Of a DNA stretch of 64,000 bases, positions 42,588 to 51,930 are shown piece after piece. Made by a program: the position numbers and the translations under genes. The DNA comes from Paenibacillus piscarius (GTDB lineage: Bacteria > Bacillota > Bacilli > Paenibacillales > Paenibacillaceae), in NCBI RefSeq assembly GCF_022234545.1, contig NZ_JAIEUI010000001.1, forward strand, positions 604,899 to 668,898. The letters run 5' to 3'. The notes beneath the pieces were generated by a model, which was given only the letters and a program-made list of their open reading frames with translations, was not told the DNA's origin and ran no database searches. Numbering within the stretch: the stretch's first letter is position 1; each line of letters opens with the position of its first letter.

Positions 42588-43274
42588 ATGAGTATCAATG
42601 TGAAACAGCTGGCTGCCGAGAAGGCCGTAGAGTATGTGCAGGACGGCATGAGGGTGGGGCTTGGTACAGGCTCAACAGCGTATTGGGCTATTCAAAAGCT
42701 GGGGGAGCGGGTTAGCGGCGGCTTGCAGATAACTGCTGTAGCCACCTCCCAGGCGTCCGAGGATCAGGCCCGGGAGCTGGGCATTCCGCTCGTCTCCTTC
42801 GGCGAGGTGGACCGCCTGGATCTGACCATCGACGGTGCGGACGAGCTGGACGGTGAGCTGCAGCTCATCAAGGGCGGCGGCGGCGCACTGCTGCGCGAGA
42901 AGATTGTCGCGATGGGCAGCGACCGGATGATTGTTATCGCCGATGAGAGCAAGGCGGTCAGTACACTCGGCAAGTTCCCTCTGCCGGTCGAGATTGTCCC
43001 GTTCGCCTGGGAGTGGACGGTTGCTGATCTGGCCAAGCTCGGCTGTAAACCGGAGCTGCGGCGCAGCGGGGATGGACTGTACAAGACGGATAACGGCAAT
43101 TACATAGCGGATTGCCATTTCGGAGCCATCGCCTCAGCGCCGGAGCTGGCGTTGTCCCTCCAGCGTATTCCGGGCGTCGTGGAGCACGGCCTCTTCATCG
43201 GTATAGCCAGCATAGCGATTATCGGCAAAAGCGACGGCACTATCGAGATTGTTGAAGGTGGCGGAGATCGCTAA
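42588..43274 (+). CDS. rpiA: Ribose-5-phosphate isomerase A
   Basis: A 228-residue RpiA. GLGTGSTAYWAIQKLGE is the phosphate-binding loop, followed by LTIDGADELD and KGGGGALLREKIVA, which hold the catalytic Asp and Lys-type residues. It interconverts ribose-5-phosphate and ribulose-5-phosphate in the pentose phosphate pathway. The ATG follows TTTGGAGGGAATAAA. Confidence 0.96.
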   Translation: MSINVKQLAAEKAVEYVQDGMRVGLGTGSTAYWAIQKLGERVSGGLQITAVATSQASEDQARELGIPLVSFGEVDRLDLTIDGADELDGELQLIKGGGGALLREKIVAMGSDRMIVIADESKAVSTLGKFPLPVEIVPFAWEWTVADLAKLGCKPELRRSGDGLYKTDNGNYIADCHFGAIASAPELALSLQRIPGVVEHGLFIGIASIAIIGKSDGTIEIVEGGGDR

Positions 43275-43326
43275 TCCGCGTACCCGGAGCCGGAAGGGGA
43301 GGGCAGCCGCCCCGGCGGGCAAGCAT

Positions 43327-43755
43327 ATGTTATCGCCGGGACGGCGTTTTTGTGCCGGCTTGCTGCTGACTGCTTACAGTGCCATGCTGCTCTATTGGAT
43401 GTTCCTCGGCTTCGGACGGACGATGCAGCTCGATGGCCCGCTCCGGTACAACCTGGAGCCGCTTCGCACCGTGCGTTTGTATTTTGACATGAGTAACGGC
43501 GTGTCGTATGCGAACCGGATGGTCAATCTGCTGGGGAATGTAGCGGTGTTTGCGCCTGTAGGCCTGCTGCTCCCGCTGGCTGCACCGCGTTATTATTCCT
43601 GGCTCCGGCTAACGGTGCTGTCTGCGCTATGCATCATGCTGCTGGAGCTGCTGCAGATGGTCCTGCATGTCGGGAGCCTGGATATTGATGACCTGCTACT
43701 GAATCTGCTGGGTGTATGGGCCGGTTACGTGCTGCTGCGGCTGGTGAGGGGTTAG
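43327..43755 (+). CDS. VanZ family membrane protein
   Basis: A 142-residue protein with about four membrane helices and the VanZ pattern (YWMFLGFGRTM, YNLEPLRTVRLYF, MVNLLGNVAVFAPVGLLLPL, LLELLQMVLHVGSLDIDDLLLNLLG). VanZ relatives modulate teicoplanin resistance or envelope properties; the function is poorly known. The frame is open from 43249, overlapping rpiA by 26 bp with a TTG or GTG as possible starts; I chose the ATG at 43327 because it lies just before the first helix. Confidence 0.85.
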   Translation: MLSPGRRFCAGLLLTAYSAMLLYWMFLGFGRTMQLDGPLRYNLEPLRTVRLYFDMSNGVSYANRMVNLLGNVAVFAPVGLLLPLAAPRYYSWLRLTVLSALCIMLLELLQMVLHVGSLDIDDLLLNLLGVWAGYVLLRLVRG

Positions 43756-43806
43756 CGGTTGCCGTTAGGGTACAGGGATCCACAAGGTGAATGGAGGAAT
43801 TAATCA

Positions 43807-44247
43807 ATGTTAATCGATATTAAGCCGCTGGCAGCAACACCTGAGGTGAACGAGCTGCTGGGCTATGCGGTGATGGATGACCCGGAGGCGCTGGAGCGCG
43901 CTTCGGCAGAGTACAAGGAGCTCCCTGCCCTGCAGCTCTGCGGCTGGGAAGAGGAAGGCCTGCTGGTCGGGATTACCGGCTATGAAGAGACGGAGGATGG
44001 ATCGCTCGATATTCGTCATATCGCAGTGCTGCCGGAGAACCGGGGTAAGGGGTATGCCCGGGGGATGATTCTGGAGCTGCTGACCGCCCGTCAGCCGCGT
44101 TATGTGGTGGCTGAGACGGAAGACGAGACCGCCGCCGACTTTTACCGCAGCCTGGGGTTCATGGTGTACAGCCTGGGCGAGAATGCCGCCGGTATTGAGC
44201 TGTTCCGCTGTGTGTACGAAGTGGAGGAGTCAGAGGACGACGAGTAA
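43807..44247 (+). CDS. GNAT family N-acetyltransferase
   Basis: A 146-residue acetyltransferase. The acetyl-CoA binding motif is IRHIAVLPENRGKGYARGMI (motif A, RGKGYA), followed by VVAETEDETADFYRSLGF-like residues of motif B. The substrate is unknown. AATGGAGGAATTAATCA precedes the ATG, and a terminator follows. Confidence 0.92.
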   Translation: MLIDIKPLAATPEVNELLGYAVMDDPEALERASAEYKELPALQLCGWEEEGLLVGITGYEETEDGSLDIRHIAVLPENRGKGYARGMILELLTARQPRYVVAETEDETAADFYRSLGFMVYSLGENAAGIELFRCVYEVEESEDDE

Positions 44248-44260
44248 AAAATGAATGGAG

Positions 44261-44301
44261 CAGCTACTCCGCACTTAATGGTGCAGGGTGGCTGTTTTTT
44301 T
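44261..44301 (+). terminator. Terminator after the GNAT gene
   Basis: CAGCTACTCCGCAC pairs with GTGCAGGGTGGCTG (13 of 14 including G-U pairs), followed by at least seven T. Confidence 0.85.
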
Positions 44302-44316
44302 ATGCCGAAAATTCAA

Positions 44317-44378
44317 TTGACTTTTGCAGAAAAGGACAATATAGTTTTACTGTGAAACAGTTCTACACGTGAACTATA
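44317..44378 (+). promoter_or_regulatory. Promoter and probable operator of the MarR-MMPL operon
   Basis: TTGACT (44317-44322) and TATAGT (44340-44345) are 17 bp apart. TATAGTT (44340-44346) and AACTATA (44372-44378) form an outer inverted repeat, and ACTGT-gaa-ACAGT lies inside. This is a likely site for the MarR protein encoded just downstream. Confidence 0.75.
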
Positions 44379-44400
44379 AGGACGGAAGGAGGAACCGGCT

Positions 44401-44853
44401 TTGAGAAAAGATGCAGAGGAATGGATTAACCGCTACGTAGAGGCTTATATGGTCGTTACCAGGCAGATCAACTCGCGGCTCCGGGATATTTTTGGAGAAG
44501 GCCTGACCTCGGATCAATTCCGCATTCTCAGGCTGATTGGCGGGCAGGAGAAATGCACCTCCACCTATCTGGCCGAGGCTGTGGCGGTAGGCAAAAGCTC
44601 GATCACAGCGATCATCAACCGGCTGGATGAAGCGGGCATGATTCAGCGGACCCGGGATGAGAATGACCGGAGGCAGGTGTACCTGACAATGACGGAGCGG
44701 GGGAAGAATGTGTATGAGACCTCTCAGAAGCAGATGCATGAGCTGATCTCCCCGTATCTGTTCCATTTCGATAATAAGGATATTGAGCATTTCGTTGTGA
44801 TGTTTGAGAAGCTGGCATTTCTGATGCAGGAACCGGGAGGGCGAAGTAATTGA
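44401..44853 (+). CDS. MarR family transcriptional regulator
   Basis: A 150-residue winged-helix regulator: LTSDQFRILRLIGGQEK, STYLAEAVAVGKSSITAIINRL as the recognition helix, and TRDENDRRQVYLTMTERGK as the wing. It starts with TTG, eight bases after AAGGAGG. The stop overlaps the MMPL gene start by 4 bp, so it probably controls expression of that transporter together with itself. Confidence 0.92.
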   Translation: MRKDAEEWINRYVEAYMVVTRQINSRLRDIFGEGLTSDQFRILRLIGGQEKCTSTYLAEAVAVGKSSITAIINRLDEAGMIQRTRDENDRRQVYLTMTERGKNVYETSQKQMHELISPYLFHFDNKDIEHFVVMFEKLAFLMQEPGGRSN

Positions 44854-47800
44854 GAACGATTCTGAAGGCAAAATGGGTGATTATTGCGGTATGGCTGGCG
44901 GTGGCGGTTGGGTTATTCCTGAGTGCCCCGCCGATGTCAGAGCTGGTACGCGAGAAGGGGCAAATCTCCGTTCCGGCAGGTTATTCCTCTTCAAGAGCTG
45001 CTGAGATCATGAAGGAGGTGGCGGCCGCCAAGGACGGGGAGACGGTGCATCAGGTGGCGCTGGTGTTTCATAAGCCGGAGGGCTTGACGGACGCTGACAC
45101 TGAGAGCATTAAGCAAGGAATTGAGCAATTGGCCGGGGAGAAGGACGCCCTGAAGATCAGCACAGTGACTGATCCGTTCGCACAGCCTGAGCTTAAGGAT
45201 ACGCTGATCGCCAAGGACGGCAAGACAATTATGGTCGCTTTGTCGGTTAAGGGCGGGGAAGAGGCGGTTAAGGAACTGCCGGCAAAGACGGCTGCACTGC
45301 TGGATAAGGTCACTGCAGAGCATTATATGACCAGTGAAGGACTGATTACGGAGGATACGATTGCCAGCTCGGAGGCCGGGCTCAAGAAATCGGAGTATAT
45401 CACCGTTGTATTCATCCTCCTGATTCTGTTCGTGGTGTTCCGCTCGTTCGTGGCTCCGTTTGTGCCGCTGCTCACGGTGGGGCTTAGTTATATCGTGTCC
45501 CAGTCGGTGGTGGCCTTCCTGGTGGACCGGTTCGATTTCCCGCTGTCCACCTTCACCCAGATCTTCATGGTTGCCGTTATGTTCGGGATCGGTACCGACT
45601 ACTGTATCCTGCTGATCAGCCGGTTCAAGGAGGAGCTGGTTCAGTCTGAGGATACCAAGAGCGCCATTATCGCTACTTACCGCAATGCAGGCAAAACGGT
45701 CTTCTTCTCGGGACTCGCGGTCTTCGTCGGCTTCGTGGCGATCGGCCTGTCGCAGTTCATGCTCTACCGATCTGCAGTGGCGGTGGCGGTTGGCATCGCG
45801 GTGATGCTGCTGGCGCTGGTGACGGTCGTTCCGTTCTTCATGGCGGTGCTCGGTCCCAAGCTGTTCTGGCCGTCGCGCGGCAAGCTGGAGCATAGCGAGA
45901 GCCGGCTCTGGGGGGCAGCAGGCTCGTTCTCGCTGAAGCGTCCCTGGGCTGCGCTGCTGATTGTGGCAGCAATTGTTGTACCGTTCCTGCTGACCTACAG
46001 CGGGAAGCTGAGCTTCAACAGCATGGATGAGATCGGGCCGAACTACGCGTCGGTCAAAGGGTTCAATATCATCGCCGACAGCTTCGGTCCAGGGGAATCC
46101 ATGCCGGGCAAGATTGTCATCAAGAACGATGACCGGATGGATAATGCGGAATATATAGGCCTCGCTGAGAAAATCAGCCGTGAGCTGGAAAAGGTAGATG
46201 GCGTTAAGGCGGTACGCAGCATGTCGCGGCCGACCGGGGAGCAGATCAATGACTTCCTGATCCCAACCCAGGTCGCTACCTTAGCTGACGGTCTGGATCA
46301 GAGCAATGAAGGCTTAACCAAAATTCAGAACGGGCTGAGCGAAGCGAGCAAGCAGCTGAAGGACAACGGGCCGAAGCTGGCAGAAGCCGCCTCAGGCAGC
46401 GCAAAGCTGACCGAAGGAACGGCCGAGCTGAAGAAAGGCATTGCTGCACTGGGCGACGGGCTGACGAAGATCGAACGCGGCATCCGCAGCGGCTCCGCCG
46501 GAGCCGGCGAGATTAAGGCGGGCCTGTCGCAGGCGGCGGCCAGCGCGAAGCAGCTGGCCGATGCGAATGCGGCCCTGCTTGAGGGCTACAAGAAGATCGG
46601 CAGCGGGCTGACCGCGCTGGATGGCGGGCTGAGCGGACTCAAGACTCAGCTTCAGTCCGTGGCAGATGCACTTACCGGTCTGGGCGGCGCGTTCACGGGA
46701 CTGGAAGCCGCCCATCCCGAGCTGCAGCAGGATGTGAATTACCAGACCATCAAGGGCACGGTCACCCAGAGCGGCGCCGGCGCTGCCAAGCTGGCAGGCG
46801 GACTGGGCCAGATCTCGGACCAGTTAAGCGGTGTTGCGGCCGGATTGACGGAGGCCAATGCCGGCTATGCCAAGGCAGCCGCAGGGCAGGCGGCGCTGGC
46901 GAAGGGCCTGAACCAGCTTGTAGCCGGTATCGGCCAGCTGCAATCCGGCCTCAATCAGGCTGCTGACGGCCAGGGGCAGATTGTCGGCAAGATTCCGTCC
47001 ATCACAAGCGGGCTGGATCAGCTGCAGGGCGGCCAGAAGCAGCTTGCCGACGGCTTCGGCGAGCTTAGCGGACAGCTCGGCAAGCTGACGGACGGACTTA
47101 CGCAGAGCGCGGACGGTCTGGGCCAGATCACCGGCGGCCTCAGCTCTGCACAGGATTATCTCAAGCAGATTGAGGCGCTCAAGGACGATGAGCTGAGCGG
47201 GTTCTTCGTACCGGCGGAAGCACTGGAAGCCCAGGGCATTCAGCAGGTCTTCGACAACTATCTGTCGGGAGACCGCAAGGTCATGACGCTGGATGTTGTT
47301 TTTGCCGGAAATCCATACAGCTCAGAGGCCATTGACAGTGTTCCGCAGATTCAGGCTGCGGTGGACCGTGCGGTCGCAGGCACTAAGCTGGAGAATGCTG
47401 AAATCGCCATGAGCGGTGTGACCAGCACTTACAATGATCTTCAGCAGATCTCCAATAAGGACTATACGCGTACCGTGATTCTGATGCTGGGCGGTATTCT
47501 TCTCATCCTGGTGGTGCTGTTCCGCTCACTGATTATGCCGCTGTATGTCATCGTTTCGTTGTTAATTACGTATTTCACGGCGCTTGGCATCACCGAAGCG
47601 ATCTTCGTACATCTGCTGAACTACTCGGGCATCACTTGGACGACGCCGTTCTTCAGCTTCGTCATGCTGATTGCCCTCGGGGTAGACTACAGCATCTTCC
47701 TGATGGACCGCTTCAATGAGAACAAGACCTGGGATGTGCGTGAAGCGATCCTTCATGCTATGCGCAACATGGGAACGGTCATTCTGTCCGCCGTAATCAT

Positions 47801-48008
47801 CCTGGGCGGCACCTTCGCCTCGATGTACCCGTCCGGGGTACTGTCGATGATGCAGATTGCCACGGTTGTACTGTCCGGTCTGGCGCTGTTCGCCCTGGTG
47901 TTCCTGCCGTTCTTCGTGCCGGTGATGGTGCGGATGTTCGGGCGGGCCAACTGGTGGCCGTTCACACCCGGGGCTGGCGAGGACCAGCCTAAATCGCTTG
48001 ATATGTGA
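44850..48008 (+). CDS. MMPL family RND-type transporter
   Basis: A 1052-residue membrane transporter with the twofold RND plan: one N-terminal helix, an extracytoplasmic loop, then five helices (EYITVVFILLILFVVFRSF onward, GIGTDYCILLISRF). A very long second extracytoplasmic region (about residues 400-850) follows, then five C-terminal helices (GVDYSIFLMDRFNE). The long region has many Leu-Gly-rich repeats such as GLTKIQNGLSEAS and GLNQLVAGIGQLQSGLNQAA, predicted as coiled coil, as in YhgE/Pip-like proteins. It may export lipids or drugs. It starts with TTG, eight bases after GGGAGGG. Confidence 0.93.
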   Translation: MRTILKAKWVIIAVWLAVAVGLFLSAPPMSELVREKGQISVPAGYSSSRAAEIMKEVAAAKDGETVHQVALVFHKPEGLTDADTESIKQGIEQLAGEKDALKISTVTDPFAQPELKDTLIAKDGKTIMVALSVKGGEEAVKELPAKTAALLDKVTAEHYMTSEGLITEDTIASSEAGLKKSEYITVVFILLILFVVFRSFVAPFVPLLTVGLSYIVSQSVVAFLVDRFDFPLSTFTQIFMVAVMFGIGTDYCILLISRFKEELVQSEDTKSAIIATYRNAGKTVFFSGLAVFVGFVAIGLSQFMLYRSAVAVAVGIAVMLLALVTVVPFFMAVLGPKLFWPSRGKLEHSESRLWGAAGSFSLKRPWAALLIVAAIVVPFLLTYSGKLSFNSMDEIGPNYASVKGFNIIADSFGPGESMPGKIVIKNDDRMDNAEYIGLAEKISRELEKVDGVKAVRSMSRPTGEQINDFLIPTQVATLADGLDQSNEGLTKIQNGLSEASKQLKDNGPKLAEAASGSAKLTEGTAELKKGIAALGDGLTKIERGIRSGSAGAGEIKAGLSQAAASAKQLADANAALLEGYKKIGSGLTALDGGLSGLKTQLQSVADALTGLGGAFTGLEAAHPELQQDVNYQTIKGTVTQSGAGAAKLAGGLGQISDQLSGVAAGLTEANAGYAKAAAGQAALAKGLNQLVAGIGQLQSGLNQAADGQGQIVGKIPSITSGLDQLQGGQKQLADGFGELSGQLGKLTDGLTQSADGLGQITGGLSSAQDYLKQIEALKDDELSGFFVPAEALEAQGIQQVFDNYLSGDRKVMTLDVVFAGNPYSSEAIDSVPQIQAAVDRAVAGTKLENAEIAMSGVTSTYNDLQQISNKDYTRTVILMLGGILLILVVLFRSLIMPLYVIVSLLITYFTALGITEAIFVHLLNYSGITWTTPFFSFVMLIALGVDYSIFLMDRFNENKTWDVREAILHAMRNMGTVILSAVIILGGTFASMYPSGVLSMMQIATVVLSGLALFALVFLPFFVPVMVRMFGRANWWPFTPGAGEDQPKSLDM

Positions 48009-48038
48009 CGTTTTGCATTACTAGAGATGCAACAAAAG

Positions 48039-48075
48039 AGAGCAGGCTTCCCGGTTATCTGGGACCTGCTCTTTG
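48039..48075 (+). terminator. Terminator of the MarR-MMPL operon
   Basis: AGAGCAGG and TCCC pair with GGGA and CCTGCTCT, followed by TTTGGCTGTTT. Confidence 0.7.
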
Positions 48076-48209
48076 GCTGTTTACAAAGAAAAAATAAAAA
48101 ATCACCATGCCGATGTAACCATATCGTCTTGTACATCATCTAAAGTGTATATGAAAAAAAGCACTGAATGGGATGCGGCAGCTTCCCGGTAGAAGGGAGG
48201 CAATCAACT

Positions 48210-48743
48210 TTGGACACCGGACAAGAGGATCTGGTCAGGCGGGCCCAGGCGGGCGACAGCGAGGTCTTCATCCAACTGGTGAAGAGCCGGGAGCGGCGGA
48301 TGTACAGCGTGGCCAAGTCCATGGTCAGAAGTGATGAGGATTGTGCGGATGCGATGCAAGAGACGGTACTGAAAGCTTTTAAAGCCATCTCAGGACTGAA
48401 GGAAGCGGCTTATTTCAACACATGGCTGTTTCGGATTCTGATTAACGAATGCAATATGATTCTGCGCAGACGGGAGCGGGTAGTCGTCATGTCCAATCCG
48501 CCGGAGAGTGTACAAGCCAGCCCTTCGTCCGCAGAAGAGCTGGATCTGCGCCAGGCCATTGGCAGGCTCGAAGAGATATCAGGGACCATTGTTAAGCTGC
48601 ATTATTATCAGGGGCTGACCGTGCAGGAGATTGCCGGGCTGCTTGAGCTGTCAGAGAGTGCGGTCAAGACCAGGCTGCACCGCGCCCGAAAGACGTTACA
48701 GCAATTCCTGGAGCAACCTGTGGAAAGGAAGGTGAACGGATGA
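48210..48743 (+). CDS. ECF-type RNA polymerase sigma factor
   Basis: A 177-residue sigma factor with region 2 (VKSRERRMYSVAKSMVRSDE, DCADAMQETVLKAFKAI, FNTWLFRILINECNMILRR) and region 4 (IVKLHYYQGLTVQEIAGLLE, SESAVKTRLHRARKTLQ). It starts with TTG, nine bases after GGGAGG. A gene for a DUF4179 membrane protein follows with an ATGA overlap; such partners are anti-sigma factors. Confidence 0.93.
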   Translation: MDTGQEDLVRRAQAGDSEVFIQLVKSRERRMYSVAKSMVRSDEDCADAMQETVLKAFKAISGLKEAAYFNTWLFRILINECNMILRRRERVVVMSNPPESVQASPSSAEELDLRQAIGRLEEISGTIVKLHYYQGLTVQEIAGLLELSESAVKTRLHRARKTLQQFLEQPVERKVNG

Positions 48744-49882
48744 GCCAGCAGCGGTTGGAGAGCAGACTGGCAGACCTTCAGGAAGAGACTCTTCCTGAAC
48801 TGCCGGAGCTTGTGCATCTGCGGATGGAAGAGACTTACCGGATCATCAGTGGAAAGGATGAGGCGAGCTTGGAGGCAGCTTCAGAGCCTCAGGAGACGCT
48901 CAGACGCAAAAGAATACCCCGGTGGCTGTCCCGGGTGATGATCAGTGCAGCAGCTGTGGCCGGAGGACTGGTGCTTCTGATAAGCCTGGGATTCATCTCC
49001 CCGGCCATGGCAGAGACCTTGAAGCAGCTGCCGTTCATGTCAAGCGTATTCCAGCTTGCAGGAGATGCCGGGCTGCGAAAAGCCAATGAAGCAGGGTTAA
49101 CCACAAATGTGGAGCAGACCGTTACTCTAGATGGCATGACCCTCAGGGTGTCGGAACAAATGTATGACGGAAGCCGCTTTTCGGTGGTGCTTACCCGTGT
49201 CCAGGCAAAGGAGGATCAAAAAAAGGAGGACTGGTGGGATTTACTGACCCGAAGAGGGCAGCCGGCGGGAGGAATAAATAACATCGAGTTTATAGTGAAC
49301 GGAGTAAAGGTCAACACCGGATACGGGTTTGCCCGGGGAGGTAGAGGCGCACCTGACTCTATCATTGTTACAGCACTGGATGGAGCGAATTTACAAATCC
49401 CTGACCAGTTTGACCTCACTATGTTAGTTCTTATTGATGGAATGGATGAGAAATTCCGCTTTGAGTTTCCCGTTAGCAAAAATACGCTGGGTGACCTTGT
49501 GCTTGGCCCTGGAGAGACCAAGGTACATGATCATATCCATCTCCGTTACACACGGCTGGAACTTAGCCAGACGTCAACCCGTCTGCTAACCGAAGTTAAA
49601 GGAGAACCTGGCGCGGATCTCAAGGCGATTGAGGAAGCCATTCCAGATAAATACAAGAATATGGGGATTTTAATGATCGGGTTCGAGCTGTGGGATGATC
49701 AAGGGAAAAAGGCTGTTCTTGTTAGCGGCGGCGGCAGCGGTGAAGGGGATACGTTCTCGCACAGCATGGTCTTTGAACCTTTTGAGCATAGGCCGAAGTA
49801 TGTAATTATTAAGTCTTATGTTACATTAAAGGGTGGGGACAAGTACATTCCCGAGCTGGAGATGACCGTTCCTATACCCTAA
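48740..49882 (+). CDS. DUF4179 membrane protein, probable anti-sigma factor
   Basis: A 380-residue protein. About 60 N-terminal cytoplasmic residues are followed by a membrane helix (about 68-90; VMISAAAVAGGLVLLISLGF), the motif SPAMAETLKQLPFMSSVFQLA and an extracytoplasmic beta-rich domain. This matches the DUF4179 group, which occurs beside ECF sigma genes. It most likely holds the adjacent sigma factor at the membrane until an unknown signal releases it. The start overlaps the sigma gene by 4 bp. Confidence 0.9.
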   Translation: MSQQRLESRLADLQEETLPELPELVHLRMEETYRIISGKDEASLEAASEPQETLRRKRIPRWLSRVMISAAAVAGGLVLLISLGFISPAMAETLKQLPFMSSVFQLAGDAGLRKANEAGLTTNVEQTVTLDGMTLRVSEQMYDGSRFSVVLTRVQAKEDQKKEDWWDLLTRRGQPAGGINNIEFIVNGVKVNTGYGFARGGRGAPDSIIVTALDGANLQIPDQFDLTMLVLIDGMDEKFRFEFPVSKNTLGDLVLGPGETKVHDHIHLRYTRLELSQTSTRLLTEVKGEPGADLKAIEEAIPDKYKNMGILMIGFELWDDQGKKAVLVSGGGSGEGDTFSHSMVFEPFEHRPKYVIIKSYVTLKGGDKYIPELEMTVPIP

Positions 49883-49888
49883 AATAAA

Positions 49889-49929
49889 ACACCCTCCGGC
49901 CACTGCAATATGCAGCAGCCGGAGGGTGT
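49889..49929. terminator. Terminator between convergent genes
   Basis: A 12-bp perfect stem ACACCCTCCGGC (49889-49900) and GCCGGAGGGTGT (49918-49929). On the minus strand TTTTATTTTAG follows, so it serves the TPR gene best. Confidence 0.85.
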
Positions 49930-49960
49930 TGCGGTTAATAACCTAAGTCAGTACGCCTCT

Positions 49961-50632
49961 TCAACGCAGCTTCGCGAAATAACTGCGCAGCGCCCAGCCG
50001 CGTTCCTGGCGTTTTTTATACTTGGGCAGCGAACGGTAGACGGCCAGCGATTCGTTAAACGCCAGCTTGGCATCCTCCGTCCGGCCCAGCGCCTTGTACA
50101 TGGAACCGGCCAGATAATAGGCTTCGCTGGAGGAGGACTGGATCTCCTGGAACTGGCTCACATAGTGCAGCGCCTTGTCCTGGTCGGTATGGCGGAAGGT
50201 CTCGGCAAGACGGAGGTATGGCTGCCCGTATTGCGCCCGGCGGTTGATGTCCAGACCCTTGAGCATCTGGGCTTCGCCTTCGGGAAGCTGCCCCAGCTTC
50301 AGGTTGGCATAACCCAGCTCCACCCAATACTCCGCAGAGGTCTCGTAACGGTCGGCGATGGCCGTCAGCAGCTCCTTGGCTTCGCTGTAGCGCTTGCGCT
50401 CAATCAGCAGCCGGGCCAGATCGAACCTCGCGGTTACATCGTTCGGGTTCTGGGCAATGGTCGTCCGCAGCTTAGACATCTGGCGGCTGCGCCGGAAGGG
50501 CTTGCCCAAGCTGGGGAGAAGGCCGACATAACGGCGGTCCAGGAAATAGAGAACGACGAGCAGAATGATTAGCGCGAGAAAAGGGTTACCGAGCAGCCGG
50601 TACAGCAGCAGGAAACCGATAAATTTCATCAT
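49961..50632 (-). CDS. TPR-repeat protein, membrane-anchored
   Basis: A 223-residue protein with an N-terminal hydrophobic stretch (FIGFLLLYRLLGNPFLALIILLVVLYFL-like) and four or more TPR-like helical pairs: DVTARFDLARLLIERKRYSEA, EYWVELGYANLKLGQLPEGEA, QPYLRLAETFRHTDQDKAL and EAYYLAGSMYKALGRTEDA. TPRs mediate protein contacts; no partner is evident. The start is one of two adjacent ATG codons, with GGAGGG about 12 bases upstream. Confidence 0.85.
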   Translation of the reverse strand: MMKFIGFLLLYRLLGNPFLALIILLVVLYFLDRRYVGLLPSLGKPFRRSRQMSKLRTTIAQNPNDVTARFDLARLLIERKRYSEAKELLTAIADRYETSAEYWVELGYANLKLGQLPEGEAQMLKGLDINRRAQYGQPYLRLAETFRHTDQDKALHYVSQFQEIQSSSSEAYYLAGSMYKALGRTEDAKLAFNESLAVYRSLPKYKKRQERGWALRSYFAKLR

Positions 50633-50891
50633 GAATAATAAATTCCCTCCATTACAGTTATGTACAGTTGAGCTTCCTGCGGCGGATAGGCAGCAGGGCA
50701 ATTATACCATATCCGCCTTTTTCAAGGCCATGCCCAAAAACGTAAGAAGGCTTCTGCCGGGACGTTCTGCCGGATTTGACAGCCCGCCGGGGCAAGTCTT
50801 AAGCTGTGGATACAGCCAGATGCTCGTATTAGCTATAATAGCTTGTATGAGAATGCTGTATTCCACTAATCTGCTGAGAGAAGGAAGAATA

Positions 50892-51893
50892 ATGAAGACA
50901 CTTGCGAGTGAAGTCAGGCTGCGCCTGCTGGGCCAGTCCGAATTGTCTGTATCTCCGCTTGGCCTTGGCTGCTGGCAGTTCAGCCGGGGAAGCGGTATCG
51001 TAGGCCGGTACTGGAGCAATCTCAGCGACGCGGATATTCTGGAGATTGTGCGGGTCAGTCTTGAGGGCGGCATGAATTGGGTAGATACAGCTGAGATATA
51101 CGGCGGCGGCAAATCGGAGCAGGCCCTGGCCCATGTGCTGGATCAGCTCGCTCAGGAAGGCAGCCCCCACGCCGCTCCCCTGATTGCGACCAAGTGGTGG
51201 CCAATGCTGCGCACCGCAGGCTCCATTACCGCAACGATTGATGAGCGCATTGCTGCATTGGGCGGAAGAGACATCGATCTGTACCAGATCCATCAGCCGT
51301 TCTCATTATCCTCCATTGCCAGCGAGATGAAGGCGATGGCCGGATTGGTGCAGGCCGGCAAAATCCGTTATGTCGGAGTGAGCAACTACTCGGCCAAGCA
51401 GATGACGGAGGCGCACCGGTTGTTAGGCACTTACGGCCTCAGCCTCGTCTCCAACCAGGTCAAATACAATTTGCTGGACCGGAGAATCGACCGGAACGGG
51501 ACCATGGCGGCGGCCAAGGAGCTGGGCATCTCGATCATTGCCTATTCCCCGCTTGAGCAGGGGATTCTGACCGGCCGCTTCCATCATGATCCTTCGCAGG
51601 TGGCGGCCGTGTCGCGGTCCCGGCGGCTGATGTCCGGCCTGGATGACAAGAGTTTGGCCCGCAGTAGGCCGCTAATTGCTTCCCTGACTGCGCTGGCTGA
51701 CAAATACGAAGCCACGCCCGGCCAAGTCGCACTGAACTGGCTGATTCATTATCATGGCGACACCGTAGTTGCCATTCCCGGCGCTTCCAAGGCCCGCCAT
51801 GCCCGCGAGAATGTCGGCGCCATGACCTTCCGGCTGCAGCCGGAGGAGCTGGAGCTGCTGAATGAGGCCTCCTGGGCAGCCCTGAAGAAGTGA
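50892..51893 (+). CDS. Aldo/keto reductase
   Basis: A 333-residue (beta/alpha)8 oxidoreductase. GLGCWQFSRGS is at the N-terminus, NWVDTAEIYGGGKSEQAL holds the catalytic Asp and Tyr, and IATKWWPML the Lys. DLYQIHQPFSL holds the His, and GLVQAGKIRYVGVSNYSAKQ is a family mark. It probably uses NADPH to reduce an aldehyde or ketone. The ATG at 50892 follows AGAAGGAAG. A TATAAT box lies at 50834-50839. Confidence 0.93.
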   Translation: MKTLASEVRLRLLGQSELSVSPLGLGCWQFSRGSGIVGRYWSNLSDADILEIVRVSLEGGMNWVDTAEIYGGGKSEQALAHVLDQLAQEGSPHAAPLIATKWWPMLRTAGSITATIDERIAALGGRDIDLYQIHQPFSLSSIASEMKAMAGLVQAGKIRYVGVSNYSAKQMTEAHRLLGTYGLSLVSNQVKYNLLDRRIDRNGTMAAAKELGISIIAYSPLEQGILTGRFHHDPSQVAAVSRSRRLMSGLDDKSLARSRPLIASLTALADKYEATPGQVALNWLIHYHGDTVVAIPGASKARHARENVGAMTFRLQPEELELLNEASWAALKK

Positions 51894-51930
51894 CCGGTAA
51901 TAACCTGTAATCGGGTGGTGAACCGAACGA

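Noticed and set aside
48076-48209. An autoregulated ECF promoter before the sigma gene
   Set aside because: TGTAACC and CGTCTT-like elements are visible near 48113-48130, but they are too close together to form a -35/-10 pair.
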